From NCBI RefSeq assembly GCF_030864005.1, contig NZ_CP132976.1:4960001-5024000 (forward strand): a stretch of 64,000 nucleotides of DNA, read 5' to 3'. A program made the translations under genes and the position numbers. Source of the DNA: Achromobacter seleniivolatilans (GTDB lineage Bacteria; Pseudomonadota; Gammaproteobacteria; Burkholderiales; Burkholderiaceae_B). Positions 1 to 7,002 of this stretch are shown piece by piece. Each line of letters opens with the position of its first letter. Position 1 is the first letter of the stretch. The notes under the pieces were generated by a model. The model worked only from the letters and a program-made list of their open reading frames with translations. It had not been told where the DNA came from and ran no database searches.

Positions 1-143
1 GCACGGTGCTGGAGCATTCTGCTGACGGCACGTACGGCAAGCCCAAGGGTTTTGCCCTTACCAGCACCATGGACAGTGATGGGTCCCGGTTGCGCCAGAA
101 TTTTTCCAACATGATCACTACCTTCAACCAGCGGCGCTGCTGA
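1..143 (+). CDS. 3' end of an unrecognised gene (partial)
   Basis: An open frame enters from the left edge and ends at a TGA at 141-143. It gives about 46 residues ending in FNQRRC. The visible part is polar, with no membrane segment and no motif that I can name. The 5' part lies outside the window, so function and true length cannot be judged. Confidence 0.6.
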   Translation, partial: TVLEHSADGTYGKPKGFALTSTMDSDGSRLRQNFSNMITTFNQRRC

Positions 144-206
144 TTTGCCCTGAGTAGTCTCTTAGGCTTGGCTGCCTGTGACTTTGGTGTCCAGGCCGCT
201 TACAAA

Positions 207-247
207 GCAGACTCCATGCGGCCTTACGGTTTCCGCAAGGAGTCTGC
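207..247. repeat. Interrupted inverted repeat (stem-loop)
   Basis: GCAGACTCC at 207-215 pairs with GGAGTCTGC at 239-247. After one A/A mismatch the inner arms TGCGG and CCGCA also pair, leaving an 11-nt loop. No T-tract follows, so this is not a standard terminator. It could end the upstream gene in a Rho-dependent way or be an extragenic repeat element. Confidence 0.5.
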
Positions 248-294
248 AATTACCACGCGGAAATATTTCGTTTCACTAAAGTCTATTGCGCTAT

Positions 295-312
295 CTATCT
301 AGTAGTAGGTAA
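295..312. promoter_or_regulatory. Operator-like inverted repeat, site 1
   Basis: The half-sites are CTATCTA and TAGGTAA around a 4-bp centre. It matches three other copies near the DUF4148 genes and tetR. It lies about 150 bp before the first DUF4148 start, farther than site 2. Confidence 0.55.
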
Positions 313-401
313 GATTCATCCATCGACGCAGCGAACCAAACAAACCGCCAGACGCCGAAGCCAGAAATACAGTAGGACCGCTTTTTTATTTATCTAGCTG
401 T

Positions 402-419
402 CTACCTATAAGTAGATAG
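402..419. promoter_or_regulatory. Operator-like inverted repeat, site 2
   Basis: CTACCTA and TAGATAG flank a 4-bp centre, 43 bp before the start codon of the first DUF4148 gene. That position would overlap or follow the promoter, suiting a repressor. A further TATCTAG half-site lies just upstream at 391-397. Confidence 0.6.
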
Positions 420-462
420 TTTAATCGAAACTCACTTTGAAATCGTTATCTGGAGATCAACC

Positions 463-774
463 ATGAAGACCCTCGTATCCGCCCTGATCCTGTCCGCCTC
501 GTTCATTGGCGCCGCCCAAGCTGGCGAGCTGGACTATCCGCCCGCCCTGAACACCCAAAGCACTGTTACCCGCGCCCAAGTACAGCAAGAACTGGCAGCG
601 GCCCGCGCCAACGGTGAACTCGTGTCCGGTGAAGAAGGTTATGCCGCCACGGCTTTCGCTTCTGCCAGCACCAGCAACAAGACCCGCGCCCAAGTGACGC
701 AAGAATTGGCCGCCGCCCGTGCTCAAGGTTTGACCGAAAGCGGTGAATTGGATTACCCGCCCGTTCAAGGCTGA
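463..774 (+). CDS. Exported DUF4148 protein, copy 1
   Basis: The 103-residue product has a clear signal peptide (cleavage expected after AQA at residue 20) and a mature part of about 83 residues. The mature part carries two copies of a TRAQVQQELAAAR-type motif and GEL.YPP segments, the hallmark of DUF4148 proteins of Burkholderiales. It should be periplasmic. Family function is unknown. The start is fixed by the signal peptide and by CTGGAGATCAACC just before ATG. The next gene repeats the same signal peptide and ribosome-binding site, so the pair is a recent tandem duplication. Inverted-repeat operators lie on both sides, suggesting control by the TetR protein encoded downstream. Confidence 0.9.
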   Translation: MKTLVSALILSASFIGAAQAGELDYPPALNTQSTVTRAQVQQELAAARANGELVSGEEGYAATAFASASTSNKTRAQVTQELAAARAQGLTESGELDYPPVQG

Positions 775-790
775 ATTTTTGACTCTTTAT

Positions 791-808
791 CTATCTAGTC
801 ATAGATAG
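791..808. promoter_or_regulatory. Operator-like inverted repeat, site 3 (perfect)
   Basis: CTATCTAGTCATAGATAG is a perfect 7-4-7 palindrome and the best copy of the set. It sits between the two DUF4148 genes, 41 bp before the second start codon, nearly the same spacing as site 2 has to the first gene. The second copy therefore probably has its own regulated promoter. Confidence 0.65.
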
Positions 809-849
809 CGTTCCATCCAACCCACATCGATCCAATCTGGAGATCAACC

Positions 850-1161
850 ATGAAGACCCTCGTATCCGCCCTGATTTTGTCCGCCTCGTTCATTGGCGCC
901 GCTCAAGCCGGTGAACTGGATTACCCGCCCGCACTGAACACGCAGAGCTCGGTAACCCGCGCCCAAGTGCAACAAGAGCTGGCTTCTGCTCGTGCTCAAG
1001 GCCAACTGGTATCCGGCGAAGAAGGTTATGCCGCCACGACGCTGACCGCTGCCACTACCGGCGAGAAGACGCGCGCTCAGGTGCAGCAAGAACTGGCTGC
1101 CGCCCGTGCACAAGGCCTGACCGAAAGCGGCGAGCTGCAATACCCGCCCGTGCAAGGCTAA
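850..1161 (+). CDS. Exported DUF4148 protein, copy 2
   Basis: This 103-residue paralogue of the preceding gene has the same 20-residue signal peptide, the same length and the same two repeats; changes are mostly in the middle (for example TTLTAATTGEK in place of a Ser-rich stretch). The ribosome-binding leader is also duplicated. Role unknown, predicted periplasmic. The GC-rich stretch after the stop (about 1171-1225) has no T-tract that would make a convincing terminator. Close identity to copy 1 but separate operators suggest gene-dosage expansion under one regulator. Confidence 0.9.
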   Translation: MKTLVSALILSASFIGAAQAGELDYPPALNTQSSVTRAQVQQELASARAQGQLVSGEEGYAATTLTAATTGEKTRAQVQQELAAARAQGLTESGELQYPPVQG

Positions 1162-1265
1162 ACAGGATGCCGGCACATGCGAACCCCGGGGGGCGGAAAG
1201 TTTTCCGGCCGGGGTTCGCACGGGCGTTCCGGCCCGCTTGCTTAGGGCGGCCACCGATGACGAAC

Positions 1266-1283
1266 CGACCTATTAGTAGGTAA
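1266..1283. promoter_or_regulatory. Operator-like inverted repeat, site 4 (autoregulatory)
   Basis: CGACCTA and TAGGTAA flank TTAG, ending 9 bp before the tetR start codon. The position would block transcription or initiation of tetR itself, the usual autorepression of TetR genes. This site and site 1 share the right half TAGGTAA. Confidence 0.6.
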
Positions 1284-1292
1284 TATTCAGCC

Positions 1293-1880
1293 ATGGACAC
1301 TCCCAACACGACCCGCGAACTGCTTCTGGCCCACGCCGAGAAGTTGATCCGCACACGCGGCTGCAATGGTTTCAGCTATCGAGACCTGGCTGAACATGTG
1401 GGCGTAAAGACGTCCAGCATTCACTATTACTTTCCGGGCAAAGACGACCTGCTGTACGAGGCGGTCGAGGCCTATAGCGCACGCGCGCTGGGTTCGGTGC
1501 GAGCCATTGATACGGCGCTGCCCGCGCAGGAGCAGCTTGAGCAATACCTGTCGATGATGGAGTCGCGCGCCTGTGGCTCTGGCGAACTCTGCTTGGGCGG
1601 CATGCTCGCGGCCGATATCATGAGCCTGTCCGATCGCGTACGCGGCGCATTGCAAGGCTTCTTCCGCGCGCATGAAGTGTGGCTGGCGCGTGTGTTGGCC
1701 GAAGGCGCCGCGCAAGGAAGTTTGAAATTTTCGGGCACGTCCGAAGCTGCGGGCCGCGCCGTGTTTGCGACCGTGCAGGGCTGCCTGCTCGTGTCTCGCT
1801 TGTTTCAGCAGCCGCCTGCGCTGTGCGAAGCGATCAGCACCTTGTATGTCGAGTGCGACAAGGCTGGCAAATCCGCCTGA
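1293..1880 (+). CDS. TetR-family transcriptional regulator (NemR/AcuR-like)
   Basis: The 195-residue protein has an N-terminal TetR DNA-binding domain (about residues 8-55, with GFSYRDLAEHVGVKTSSIHYYF as the helix-turn-helix core). The C-terminal ligand domain carries GELCLGGMLAA, a segment I associate with the NemR/AcuR-like branch. Cysteines are at 24, 94 and 100; NemR senses electrophiles through cysteines, but whether these do is inference. The four inverted repeats near the DUF4148 genes and its own start suggest that it represses itself and those genes. There is no good Shine-Dalgarno sequence before the ATG; the operator occupies that space. A hairpin after the stop probably ends the transcript. 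Confidence 0.88.
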   Translation: MDTPNTTRELLLAHAEKLIRTRGCNGFSYRDLAEHVGVKTSSIHYYFPGKDDLLYEAVEAYSARALGSVRAIDTALPAQEQLEQYLSMMESRACGSGELCLGGMLAADIMSLSDRVRGALQGFFRAHEVWLARVLAEGAAQGSLKFSGTSEAAGRAVFATVQGCLLVSRLFQQPPALCEAISTLYVECDKAGKSA

Positions 1881-1913
1881 CGGGCAGCTCGCTTACGCGA
1901 GCGCTTCACCACT

Positions 1914-1950
1914 ACGGCCGCCTGCATGTGCAAGGCGGCCGTTGTCATTT
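1914..1950 (+). terminator. Terminator between convergent genes
   Basis: ACGGCCGCCT at 1914-1923 pairs with AGGCGGCCGT at 1933-1942 around a 9-nt loop, followed by a T-rich run on the plus strand. It lies between tetR and the convergent hydrolase gene and fits termination of tetR. Confidence 0.65.
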
Positions 1951-1956
1951 CAAGAT

Positions 1957-2814
1957 TCAGACCTGCAGGGCCCGCGCCATATCCACGCTGGTACGTTCCT
2001 GCACGCCCAGGTCGCGCATGCGTTGCAGGAAGGTGGTCTGCGCATCTTCGAATCCAGCGACGGGGCTCATGCAGTCGGTCAGCAGCACAATGCGTGAGAG
2101 ATTCCCGCCCGGCAGATGTTCGGCCAGGTGTTCCACGGTTGCCTTGACGCAATGGCTGCCGGCTTCACCCGCGATCACGATGAGTTCTGCGCGGTCCAGC
2201 GAATCGACCAAGCCCCGGTTGAGTTGGCTGCGCGGATCATCGGCATCTGGAACTTCGGCCATCAGCGCGCTGTAATGCTCGGTCCAGGGATTCGTGCCTT
2301 TGGGCACCTTGCGCACGATGAACTGGCCATCGTCTTCCCAGCGGCTGTATGCCGCCCGCACGTCCGCGTGCACGTTGTGGCCCCACGTCCCGATCTCGCA
2401 ATGAACCGGCCACACCATCAACGTATAGCGGCCGCGTGCCTCAAGTTCGGCCAGATAGGACATGGTGCGCGGCAGGTCGTCCGCGTGGCGCGGAAGAAAG
2501 GCCCCGGCGCGCACCTGCGCAGCGGTGATGGGCGTGAAGGGTTCCACCGGCTGGCCGTCACCGGTGGCCCAGAAGGTCGGGTGGGCGATGTCCAGGCGGT
2601 GGTGGGTATCAAGCGTCACCGTGATGGACGTCAGCGCGGATGCGGTCGCATCGATAAAGCGCGCCAGACGCTGCATGTCGGCGTGCGCGCCCGAGACCGG
2701 CAGTGAGGGCCGGGTGAGTTGTCCAGTTAGCGGGTCGGGCGGCAGATAAGTCTCGGGCAGATCGCAGAAGTCATTTTGCGGATCGACGAGCAGTAGATGG
2801 ATGGAGCGCGGCAT
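1957..2814 (-). CDS. Cysteine hydrolase, isochorismatase/nicotinamidase-like
   Basis: The 285-residue protein opens with the fold's typical strand LLLVDPQNDF (Asp11). It has a DTHH metal-type motif (Asp69, His71) and the nucleophile Cys222 in GSHC, the arrangement of the nicotinamidase branch, where Asp-Lys-Cys cleave an amide. The substrate is not evident; the length exceeds PncA (about 210), with insertions around residues 75-130. I chose the ATG followed by PRSIHLLL because the open frame upstream would cover a separate miniprotein gene and an operator. It probably shares a transcript with that miniprotein, 55 bp upstream. Confidence 0.82.
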   Translation of the reverse strand: MPRSIHLLLVDPQNDFCDLPETYLPPDPLTGQLTRPSLPVSGAHADMQRLARFIDATASALTSITVTLDTHHRLDIAHPTFWATGDGQPVEPFTPITAAQVRAGAFLPRHADDLPRTMSYLAELEARGRYTLMVWPVHCEIGTWGHNVHADVRAAYSRWEDDGQFIVRKVPKGTNPWTEHYSALMAEVPDADDPRSQLNRGLVDSLDRAELIVIAGEAGSHCVKATVEHLAEHLPGGNLSRIVLLTDCMSPVAGFEDAQTTFLQRMRDLGVQERTSVDMARALQV

Positions 2815-2869
2815 GGCGAAATTCGGTGGGGATATCCCGGAAGAATATAGACCGGAAGGCTCGCGGTCA

Positions 2870-2983
2870 CTAGAACAGCACGAGATGAGCCGCGCAGTTG
2901 GGCAATTGCCGAAGCAACGCGCTCCATTGGCGCCATAGGTAGGCAAGGGTAGCGAAGGCAACGATTGCGGTGGCGATCCACAT
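2870..2983 (-). CDS. 37-residue membrane miniprotein
   Basis: A short open frame reads MWIATAIVAFATLAYLW, one hydrophobic helix, followed by a polar segment and a second weakly hydrophobic end (AAHLVLF). CGGAG lies about 8 bases before the ATG, a good ribosome-binding site. The start is 15 bp downstream of a 26-bp palindrome also found before the neighbouring tetR, so this is probably the first gene of the regulated unit, with the hydrolase second. No homologue is recognised. Single-helix miniproteins often modulate a membrane partner, but nothing here identifies one. Confidence 0.6.
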   Translation of the reverse strand: MWIATAIVAFATLAYLWRQWSALLRQLPNCAAHLVLF

Positions 2984-2997
2984 GGCAAACTCCGAAC

Positions 2998-3023
2998 GAT
3001 ATTCGCACGACCGTGCGAAATTA
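2998..3023. promoter_or_regulatory. TetR-type palindromic operator, site A
   Basis: Two 12-bp arms flank a 2-bp centre; the core TTCGCACG...CGTGCGAA is perfect. It sits just before the miniprotein-hydrolase unit. The same palindrome occurs before the adjacent tetR, pointing to that protein as the binder. Confidence 0.65.
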
Positions 3024-3064
3024 GTTGCAAGAAAAGGCCAGCGATTGCCGGCCCGGAATGGGGA

Positions 3065-3682
3065 CTACTCCAGGTACTTAAAGCTGCGGTAAGTGGAAAT
3101 CAGCCGTTCGTAGGCGGCGCGGACTCGCGCAGGCGCTTTGGGGTCCCGTAGAAAACGGGCGTCGTGCATCAGGCCGATCATCAGGCTGTAGACCTCGAAC
3201 ACGAGCTGCTCGGCGTCAGTGTCAGGGCGTAGATGGCCAGCTTCCAAAGCCTGATTCACCGTGCGCACCATCGCGCCGCGCCAGCGCCTGAGGTTGCTTT
3301 CCAGCACTGCCCGGATGGGAGATTCCACATCGTCGTACTCGAAGGCGCCGGCGACATAGATGCAGCCTGTCAGCAGTTCTACGTTGCTGGCGCGTTCGAT
3401 CCACAGCGAGACCAGCGCGTTCAAGCGCGGCAGGCCGCGGGGATGCGCCATGGCGGGCGTGAAGACGGCGGCGACGAAACGGCGGTCGTATTCATCCAGC
3501 ACGGCCTGTTGCAGCGCCTCTAGCGACCCGACGCGAGAAAACACGCCACTTTTGCTGATCCCCAGGTGCTTGGCGACTTGGCCGAGCGACAGGCTTTCCA
3601 TGCCTTGCGCCGCTGCCATGTCCACGGCAGCGTCCACAATGGCCGCAAAGGTCAGTTCGCTTTTCTCGGTTTTTGCTGTCAT
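3065..3682 (-). CDS. TetR-family transcriptional regulator
   Basis: The 205-residue protein has an N-terminal TetR domain (helix-turn-helix about residues 30-52, LGQVAKHLGISKSGVFSRVGS) and an all-helical ligand domain. The ligand cannot be told from sequence. The start ATG lies 7 bp from a palindrome that is repeated before the miniprotein gene, so it probably represses itself and the downstream unit. All these genes lie on the same strand, but the second operator between tetR and the miniprotein implies a separate promoter there. Confidence 0.88.
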   Translation of the reverse strand: MTAKTEKSELTFAAIVDAAVDMAAAQGMESLSLGQVAKHLGISKSGVFSRVGSLEALQQAVLDEYDRRFVAAVFTPAMAHPRGLPRLNALVSLWIERASNVELLTGCIYVAGAFEYDDVESPIRAVLESNLRRWRGAMVRTVNQALEAGHLRPDTDAEQLVFEVYSLMIGLMHDARFLRDPKAPARVRAAYERLISTYRSFKYLE

Positions 3683-3688
3683 GGCGGC

Positions 3689-3714
3689 AAATTTAGCACG
3701 GACGTGCGAAATTT
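3689..3714. promoter_or_regulatory. TetR-type palindromic operator, site B
   Basis: The left arm AAATTTAGCACG and right arm CGTGCGAAATTT are complementary at 11 of 12 positions around a GA centre. It lies immediately upstream of the tetR start codon on the minus strand, as expected for autorepression. Confidence 0.68.
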
Positions 3715-3744
3715 GGTGAATCTTTAATTCACGTCTGGCACGAA

Positions 3745-3775
3745 TAAAAAAACCGGGCAGCCAAGGCTGCCCGGT
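3745..3775 (-). terminator. Rho-independent terminator of glcB
   Basis: ACCGGGCAGCC pairs with GGCTGCCCGGT with almost no loop beyond AA. On the minus strand the stem is followed by seven T residues. It lies 23 bp after the glcB stop codon. Confidence 0.88.
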
Positions 3776-3797
3776 CCGGTACGGTATCTCAGGTAAT

Positions 3798-5972
3798 TCA
3801 GCCTTGCGCGGCTTTGAATTCCAGGCGGTATTTGTGCAACAGCGGTTCGGTGTAGCCGTTGGGCTGCGTCAGCCCTTCGAACACCAGCGCGCATGCAGCC
3901 TTAAAGGCAAGCGAGGTATCGAAATTGCCGGCCATAGGCTGGTACAGCGCGTCGCCCGCGTTCTGGCCGTCAACGACCTTGGCCATGCGCTTGAACGTTT
4001 CCATGACCTGATCCTTATTGGTCACGCCATGACGCAGCCAGTTGGCGATGTGCTGGCTGGAAATACGCAGCGTGGCGCGGTCTTCCATCAGACCCACGTT
4101 GTGGATGTCGGGCACCTTGGAGCATCCAACGCCCTGGTCGATCCAGCGCACCACGTAACCGAGGATGCCTTGAACGTTGTTGTCCAGCTCTTGTTGAATG
4201 TCGGTAGCGGACCACTTGGACCGGTCGCCAACCGGCACGGTCAAGAGACCGCCCAGCAGATCGTCGCGAACGCTGTCGAGCTTGGTGCGTTCCAGCTCTT
4301 GCTGCACGGCTTGGACATCGATCTGGTGGTAGTGCAGGGCGTGCAGCGTGGCGGCGGTGGGCGAAGGCACCCATGCCGTGTTCGCGCCAGCCTTGGGATG
4401 CGCGATTTTTTGTTCCAGCATGGCCGCCATCAGGTCCGGCATGGCCCACATGCCTTTGCCGATCTGGGCGCGGCCGCGCAGGCCAGTGTCCAGCCCGACA
4501 AGCACGTTGTTGCGCTCGTAAGCGGTGATCCAGGCGGTGGATTTCATGTCGCCCTTGCGCAGCATCGGGCCGGCCTCCATGCTGGAGTGCATTTCGTCGC
4601 CGGTGCGATCCAGAAAGCCCGTGTTGATGAACGCCACGCGCGAGGCGGCCGCGCCGATGCAGGCTTTCAGGTTGATGCTGGTGCGACGCTCTTCGTCCAT
4701 GATGCCCATTTTCAGGGTGTTGCGCGGTACCTTGATCAGGTCTTCAACACGATCGAAGAGTTCGCTGGCGAACGCGGCTTCGACCGGGCCGTGCATTTTG
4801 GGCTTCACGATGTAGACCGAACCGGTGCGCGAATTCAGCTTGTGCTTGCGATCTTGCAGCGCGGCCAGGCTGGTGACGACAGCATCCAGAATGCCTTCGG
4901 GAATTTCAAGGCCGTCGCGGTCCAGGATGGCCGGGTTGGTCATCAAGTGGCCCACGTTACGCACGAACATCAGCGACCGGCCATGCAGGGTCAGCGCGGT
5001 GCCATCGGGACGCGTGTAGTCGCGGTCGGCGTTGAGCTTGCGGGTGAAGGTCTTGCCGCCCTTGGTGACGTCTTCTGTCAGATCGCCACGCATCAGGCCG
5101 AGCCAATTGCGATAGATGTGGACCTTGTCTTCTGCATCGACGGCCGCGACGGAATCTTCGCAGTCCATGATGGTGGTCAGTGCGGCTTCCACCAACACGT
5201 CTTTGACGCCTGCGGCATCGGTGCTGCCTATGCTGTTTGCGCGATCGATCTGGATTTCGAAGTGCAGGCCATTGTTTTTCAACAGGATGGCCGTGGGGGC
5301 GGCAGCCGCTCCCTGGTAGCCCGCGAACTGCGTAGCGGCCTTCAGGCCGGTGACGCCGTTTGCCGTTGCGACGCGCAGTTGGCCGCCCTCAACGGTATAA
5401 CCGCGAGCATCGGCATGCGAGCCTTGGGCCAGCGGGGCGGCTGTGTCCAGAAAGCTGCGGGCGCGCGCGATGACGGCTGCGCCACGGTCCGCGTTATAGC
5501 CGCGGCCGGTGTCGCCGGGCGTGGCGGGAATGGCGTCGGTGCCGTAGAGCGCGTCGTACAGGCTGCCCCAGCGCGCGTTGGCGGCGTTCAGCGCGTAGCG
5601 CGGGTTCGACATCGGCACGACCAATTGCGGGCCAGCCTGTTGCGAGATTTCGGTATCGACGTTGTCAGTGGTGGCGCGAACCGTGGCCGGTTGCGGCAGC
5701 AGATAGCCGATGCTTTCCAGAAATTTGCGGTATGCGGCCGGATCGGCGATAGGGCCCGGATGGGCGCGATGCCAGGCGTCGAGTTCGGCCTGAAGGCGGT
5801 CGCGCTCGGCCAGCAGTGCGCGGTTCTTGGGCGCCAGGTCATGGACCAGCGCGGCAAACCCTTGCCAGAACGCGTCGGTGTCCAGGCCGGAGCCGGCCAG
5901 GGCTTCTTGTTCGATGAATTGGTTGAGATTGGCCGCCACTTGCAGGCCGTGGTGCTGGATGCGTTGAGTCAT
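3798..5972 (-). CDS. glcB: Malate synthase G
   Basis: The enzyme condenses glyoxylate with acetyl-CoA to malate in the cytoplasm, for growth on glycolate, acetate or other two-carbon sources. The 724-residue length matches E. coli GlcB (723). Family landmarks are present: [64 protein letters not shown] and, near the C-terminus, [23 protein letters not shown], which holds the catalytic aspartate region. I start at the ATG preceding [18 protein letters not shown], the usual G-form N-terminus; the frame runs 28 codons further upstream without supporting signals. It is divergent from the GntR-type regulator and ends in a strong terminator. Confidence 0.97.
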   Translation of the reverse strand: MTQRIQHHGLQVAANLNQFIEQEALAGSGLDTDAFWQGFAALVHDLAPKNRALLAERDRLQAELDAWHRAHPGPIADPAAYRKFLESIGYLLPQPATVRATTDNVDTEISQQAGPQLVVPMSNPRYALNAANARWGSLYDALYGTDAIPATPGDTGRGYNADRGAAVIARARSFLDTAAPLAQGSHADARGYTVEGGQLRVATANGVTGLKAATQFAGYQGAAAAPTAILLKNNGLHFEIQIDRANSIGSTDAAGVKDVLVEAALTTIMDCEDSVAAVDAEDKVHIYRNWLGLMRGDLTEDVTKGGKTFTRKLNADRDYTRPDGTALTLHGRSLMFVRNVGHLMTNPAILDRDGLEIPEGILDAVVTSLAALQDRKHKLNSRTGSVYIVKPKMHGPVEAAFASELFDRVEDLIKVPRNTLKMGIMDEERRTSINLKACIGAAASRVAFINTGFLDRTGDEMHSSMEAGPMLRKGDMKSTAWITAYERNNVLVGLDTGLRGRAQIGKGMWAMPDLMAAMLEQKIAHPKAGANTAWVPSPTAATLHALHYHQIDVQAVQQELERTKLDSVRDDLLGGLLTVPVGDRSKWSATDIQQELDNNVQGILGYVVRWIDQGVGCSKVPDIHNVGLMEDRATLRISSQHIANWLRHGVTNKDQVMETFKRMAKVVDGQNAGDALYQPMAGNFDTSLAFKAACALVFEGLTQPNGYTEPLLHKYRLEFKAAQG

Positions 5973-6073
5973 GCGGGTCTCTAGCGGTAAGTAGGGCTGG
6001 CCGACGCCGGGCGCCGGGCGAATCTGTCCTGACATCATCGTTCGCGTCCGCGGCAATGTCTATATCAAAACTC

Positions 6074-6088
6074 ACTGGTCATACCAGT
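6074..6088. promoter_or_regulatory. GntR (FadR-type) operator
   Basis: ACTGGTCATACCAGT is a perfect palindrome with the TGGTNNNACCA core bound by FadR-subfamily GntR regulators. It is about 100 bp before glcB and probably controls that promoter. Confidence 0.65.
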
Positions 6089-6183
6089 TTGTGTTCGCGG
6101 CTTCAGACAAATCGCTGATTTTTATGTTTCTATATCAGCTACTTACAGAGGCTTGGTCAAACTGCTCTAATCAATGAGGAGCA

Positions 6184-6194
6184 TGGTCATACCA
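6184..6194. promoter_or_regulatory. Second GntR operator
   Basis: TGGTCATACCA repeats exactly the core of the palindrome 110 bp away and lies 16 bp before the glcC start codon. It suggests autoregulation, or a loop between two bound dimers. Confidence 0.6.
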
Positions 6195-6210
6195 CTGGGC
6201 CGGAGAACGC

Positions 6211-6975
6211 ATGTACGCGGAAACAGAAGAAAAGCCCCGCCAGGTGGCGGACGAGGTGGCCGAACGGATCGAGCGTCTGATTCTGGATGGCGTGCTCAAG
6301 GCCGGGCAGGCGCTGCCGTCCGAGCGCCGTTTGACCGAAAAGCTTGGGGTATCGCGTACCGCGTTGCGCGAAGGCCTGAAGCTGTTGCGGGCGCGCGAAA
6401 TCATTCATACCGCGCAGGGCAAGGGCTCTTATGTGGCGCATATCTCGAAGGTGGACGCCGGCCCGTTGATGCACTTGTTCAACTCGCAGCCGCGCACGCT
6501 ATATGACTTGTTGGAGGTGCGGTCGCTGCTTGAGGCTGAATCGGCGCGGCTGGCTGCAATTCGCGGCACTGAGGCGGACTTCATCATGATCCGCCGACGC
6601 TATGACGAAATGGTGAGCGCGCAAGGCACTGCGACGGACACCGCCACGCACGCGCACCTGGACCACGCGTTCCATCTGGCGATCTGCGAGGCCTCGCACA
6701 ATCCGGTGTTGGTGCACACGCTGCAATCGCTGACCGATCTGCTGTTGGGATCGGTATTCGCGTGCGTAAACAATCTCTACCACCGCGAACCCGAGAAACG
6801 CCAGATTGACCGGCAACATACCCGGCTGTTCAACGCGGTGATCGGACGACAGCCCGAACAGGCGCGTAAGGCCGCAGCGGACCATGTGGACAGTGTGCGT
6901 CAGAGCCTGTCCGATATCGAACAGGAAGAACAGCGCCTGGTGCGCGCGACGCTGCGTCTTGAAGGGTGGACGTAG
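6211..6975 (+). CDS. glcC: GntR/FadR-family regulator, GlcC-like
   Basis: The 254-residue protein has an N-terminal winged helix (about residues 12-77, VAERIERLILDGVLKAGQ then LPSERRLTEKLGVSRTALRE) and an all-helical FCD ligand domain (about 95-225). The N-terminal half resembles E. coli GlcC, the glycolate-responsive activator of the glc operon. The divergent position next to malate synthase G supports this. CGGAG lies 5 bp before the ATG. Two TGGTCATACCA sites in the intergenic region are likely targets. Other family members such as LldR or PdhR cannot be excluded from sequence alone. Confidence 0.85.
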   Translation: MYAETEEKPRQVADEVAERIERLILDGVLKAGQALPSERRLTEKLGVSRTALREGLKLLRAREIIHTAQGKGSYVAHISKVDAGPLMHLFNSQPRTLYDLLEVRSLLEAESARLAAIRGTEADFIMIRRRYDEMVSAQGTATDTATHAHLDHAFHLAICEASHNPVLVHTLQSLTDLLLGSVFACVNNLYHREPEKRQIDRQHTRLFNAVIGRQPEQARKAAADHVDSVRQSLSDIEQEEQRLVRATLRLEGWT

Positions 6976-7002
6976 CGCCGCGCGGTCGAGCTGCGTGTTG
7001 CT

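Larger units (their letters stand above)
144..462. other. AT-rich intergenic region with a long hairpin and two operators
   Basis: No gene is visible in these 319 bases. They hold a 41-nt interrupted hairpin (207-247), then an AT-rich stretch with two copies of the inverted repeat assigned here to the TetR regulator (295-312 and 402-419). The promoter of the first DUF4148 gene must lie here. The 27 bases 303-329 match 23 of 27 bases around the tetR start (1274-1300), as if this were an old duplication of that promoter. Confidence 0.6.

Noticed and set aside
463..1161. Repeats in the DUF4148 genes as a possible CRISPR or tandem-repeat array
   Set aside because: The repeats are in-frame protein repeats and a gene duplication; there are no uniform spacers.
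2815..3030. N-terminal extension of the cysteine hydrolase frame
   Set aside because: It would overlap the miniprotein gene and the palindromic operator, and the isochorismatase fold starts right after the chosen ATG.
3804..5984. 726-codon plus-strand open frame opposite glcB
   Set aside because: It is antisense to a clear malate synthase G gene, has no ribosome-binding site and no recognisable motif. Long antisense frames are common in GC-rich DNA.
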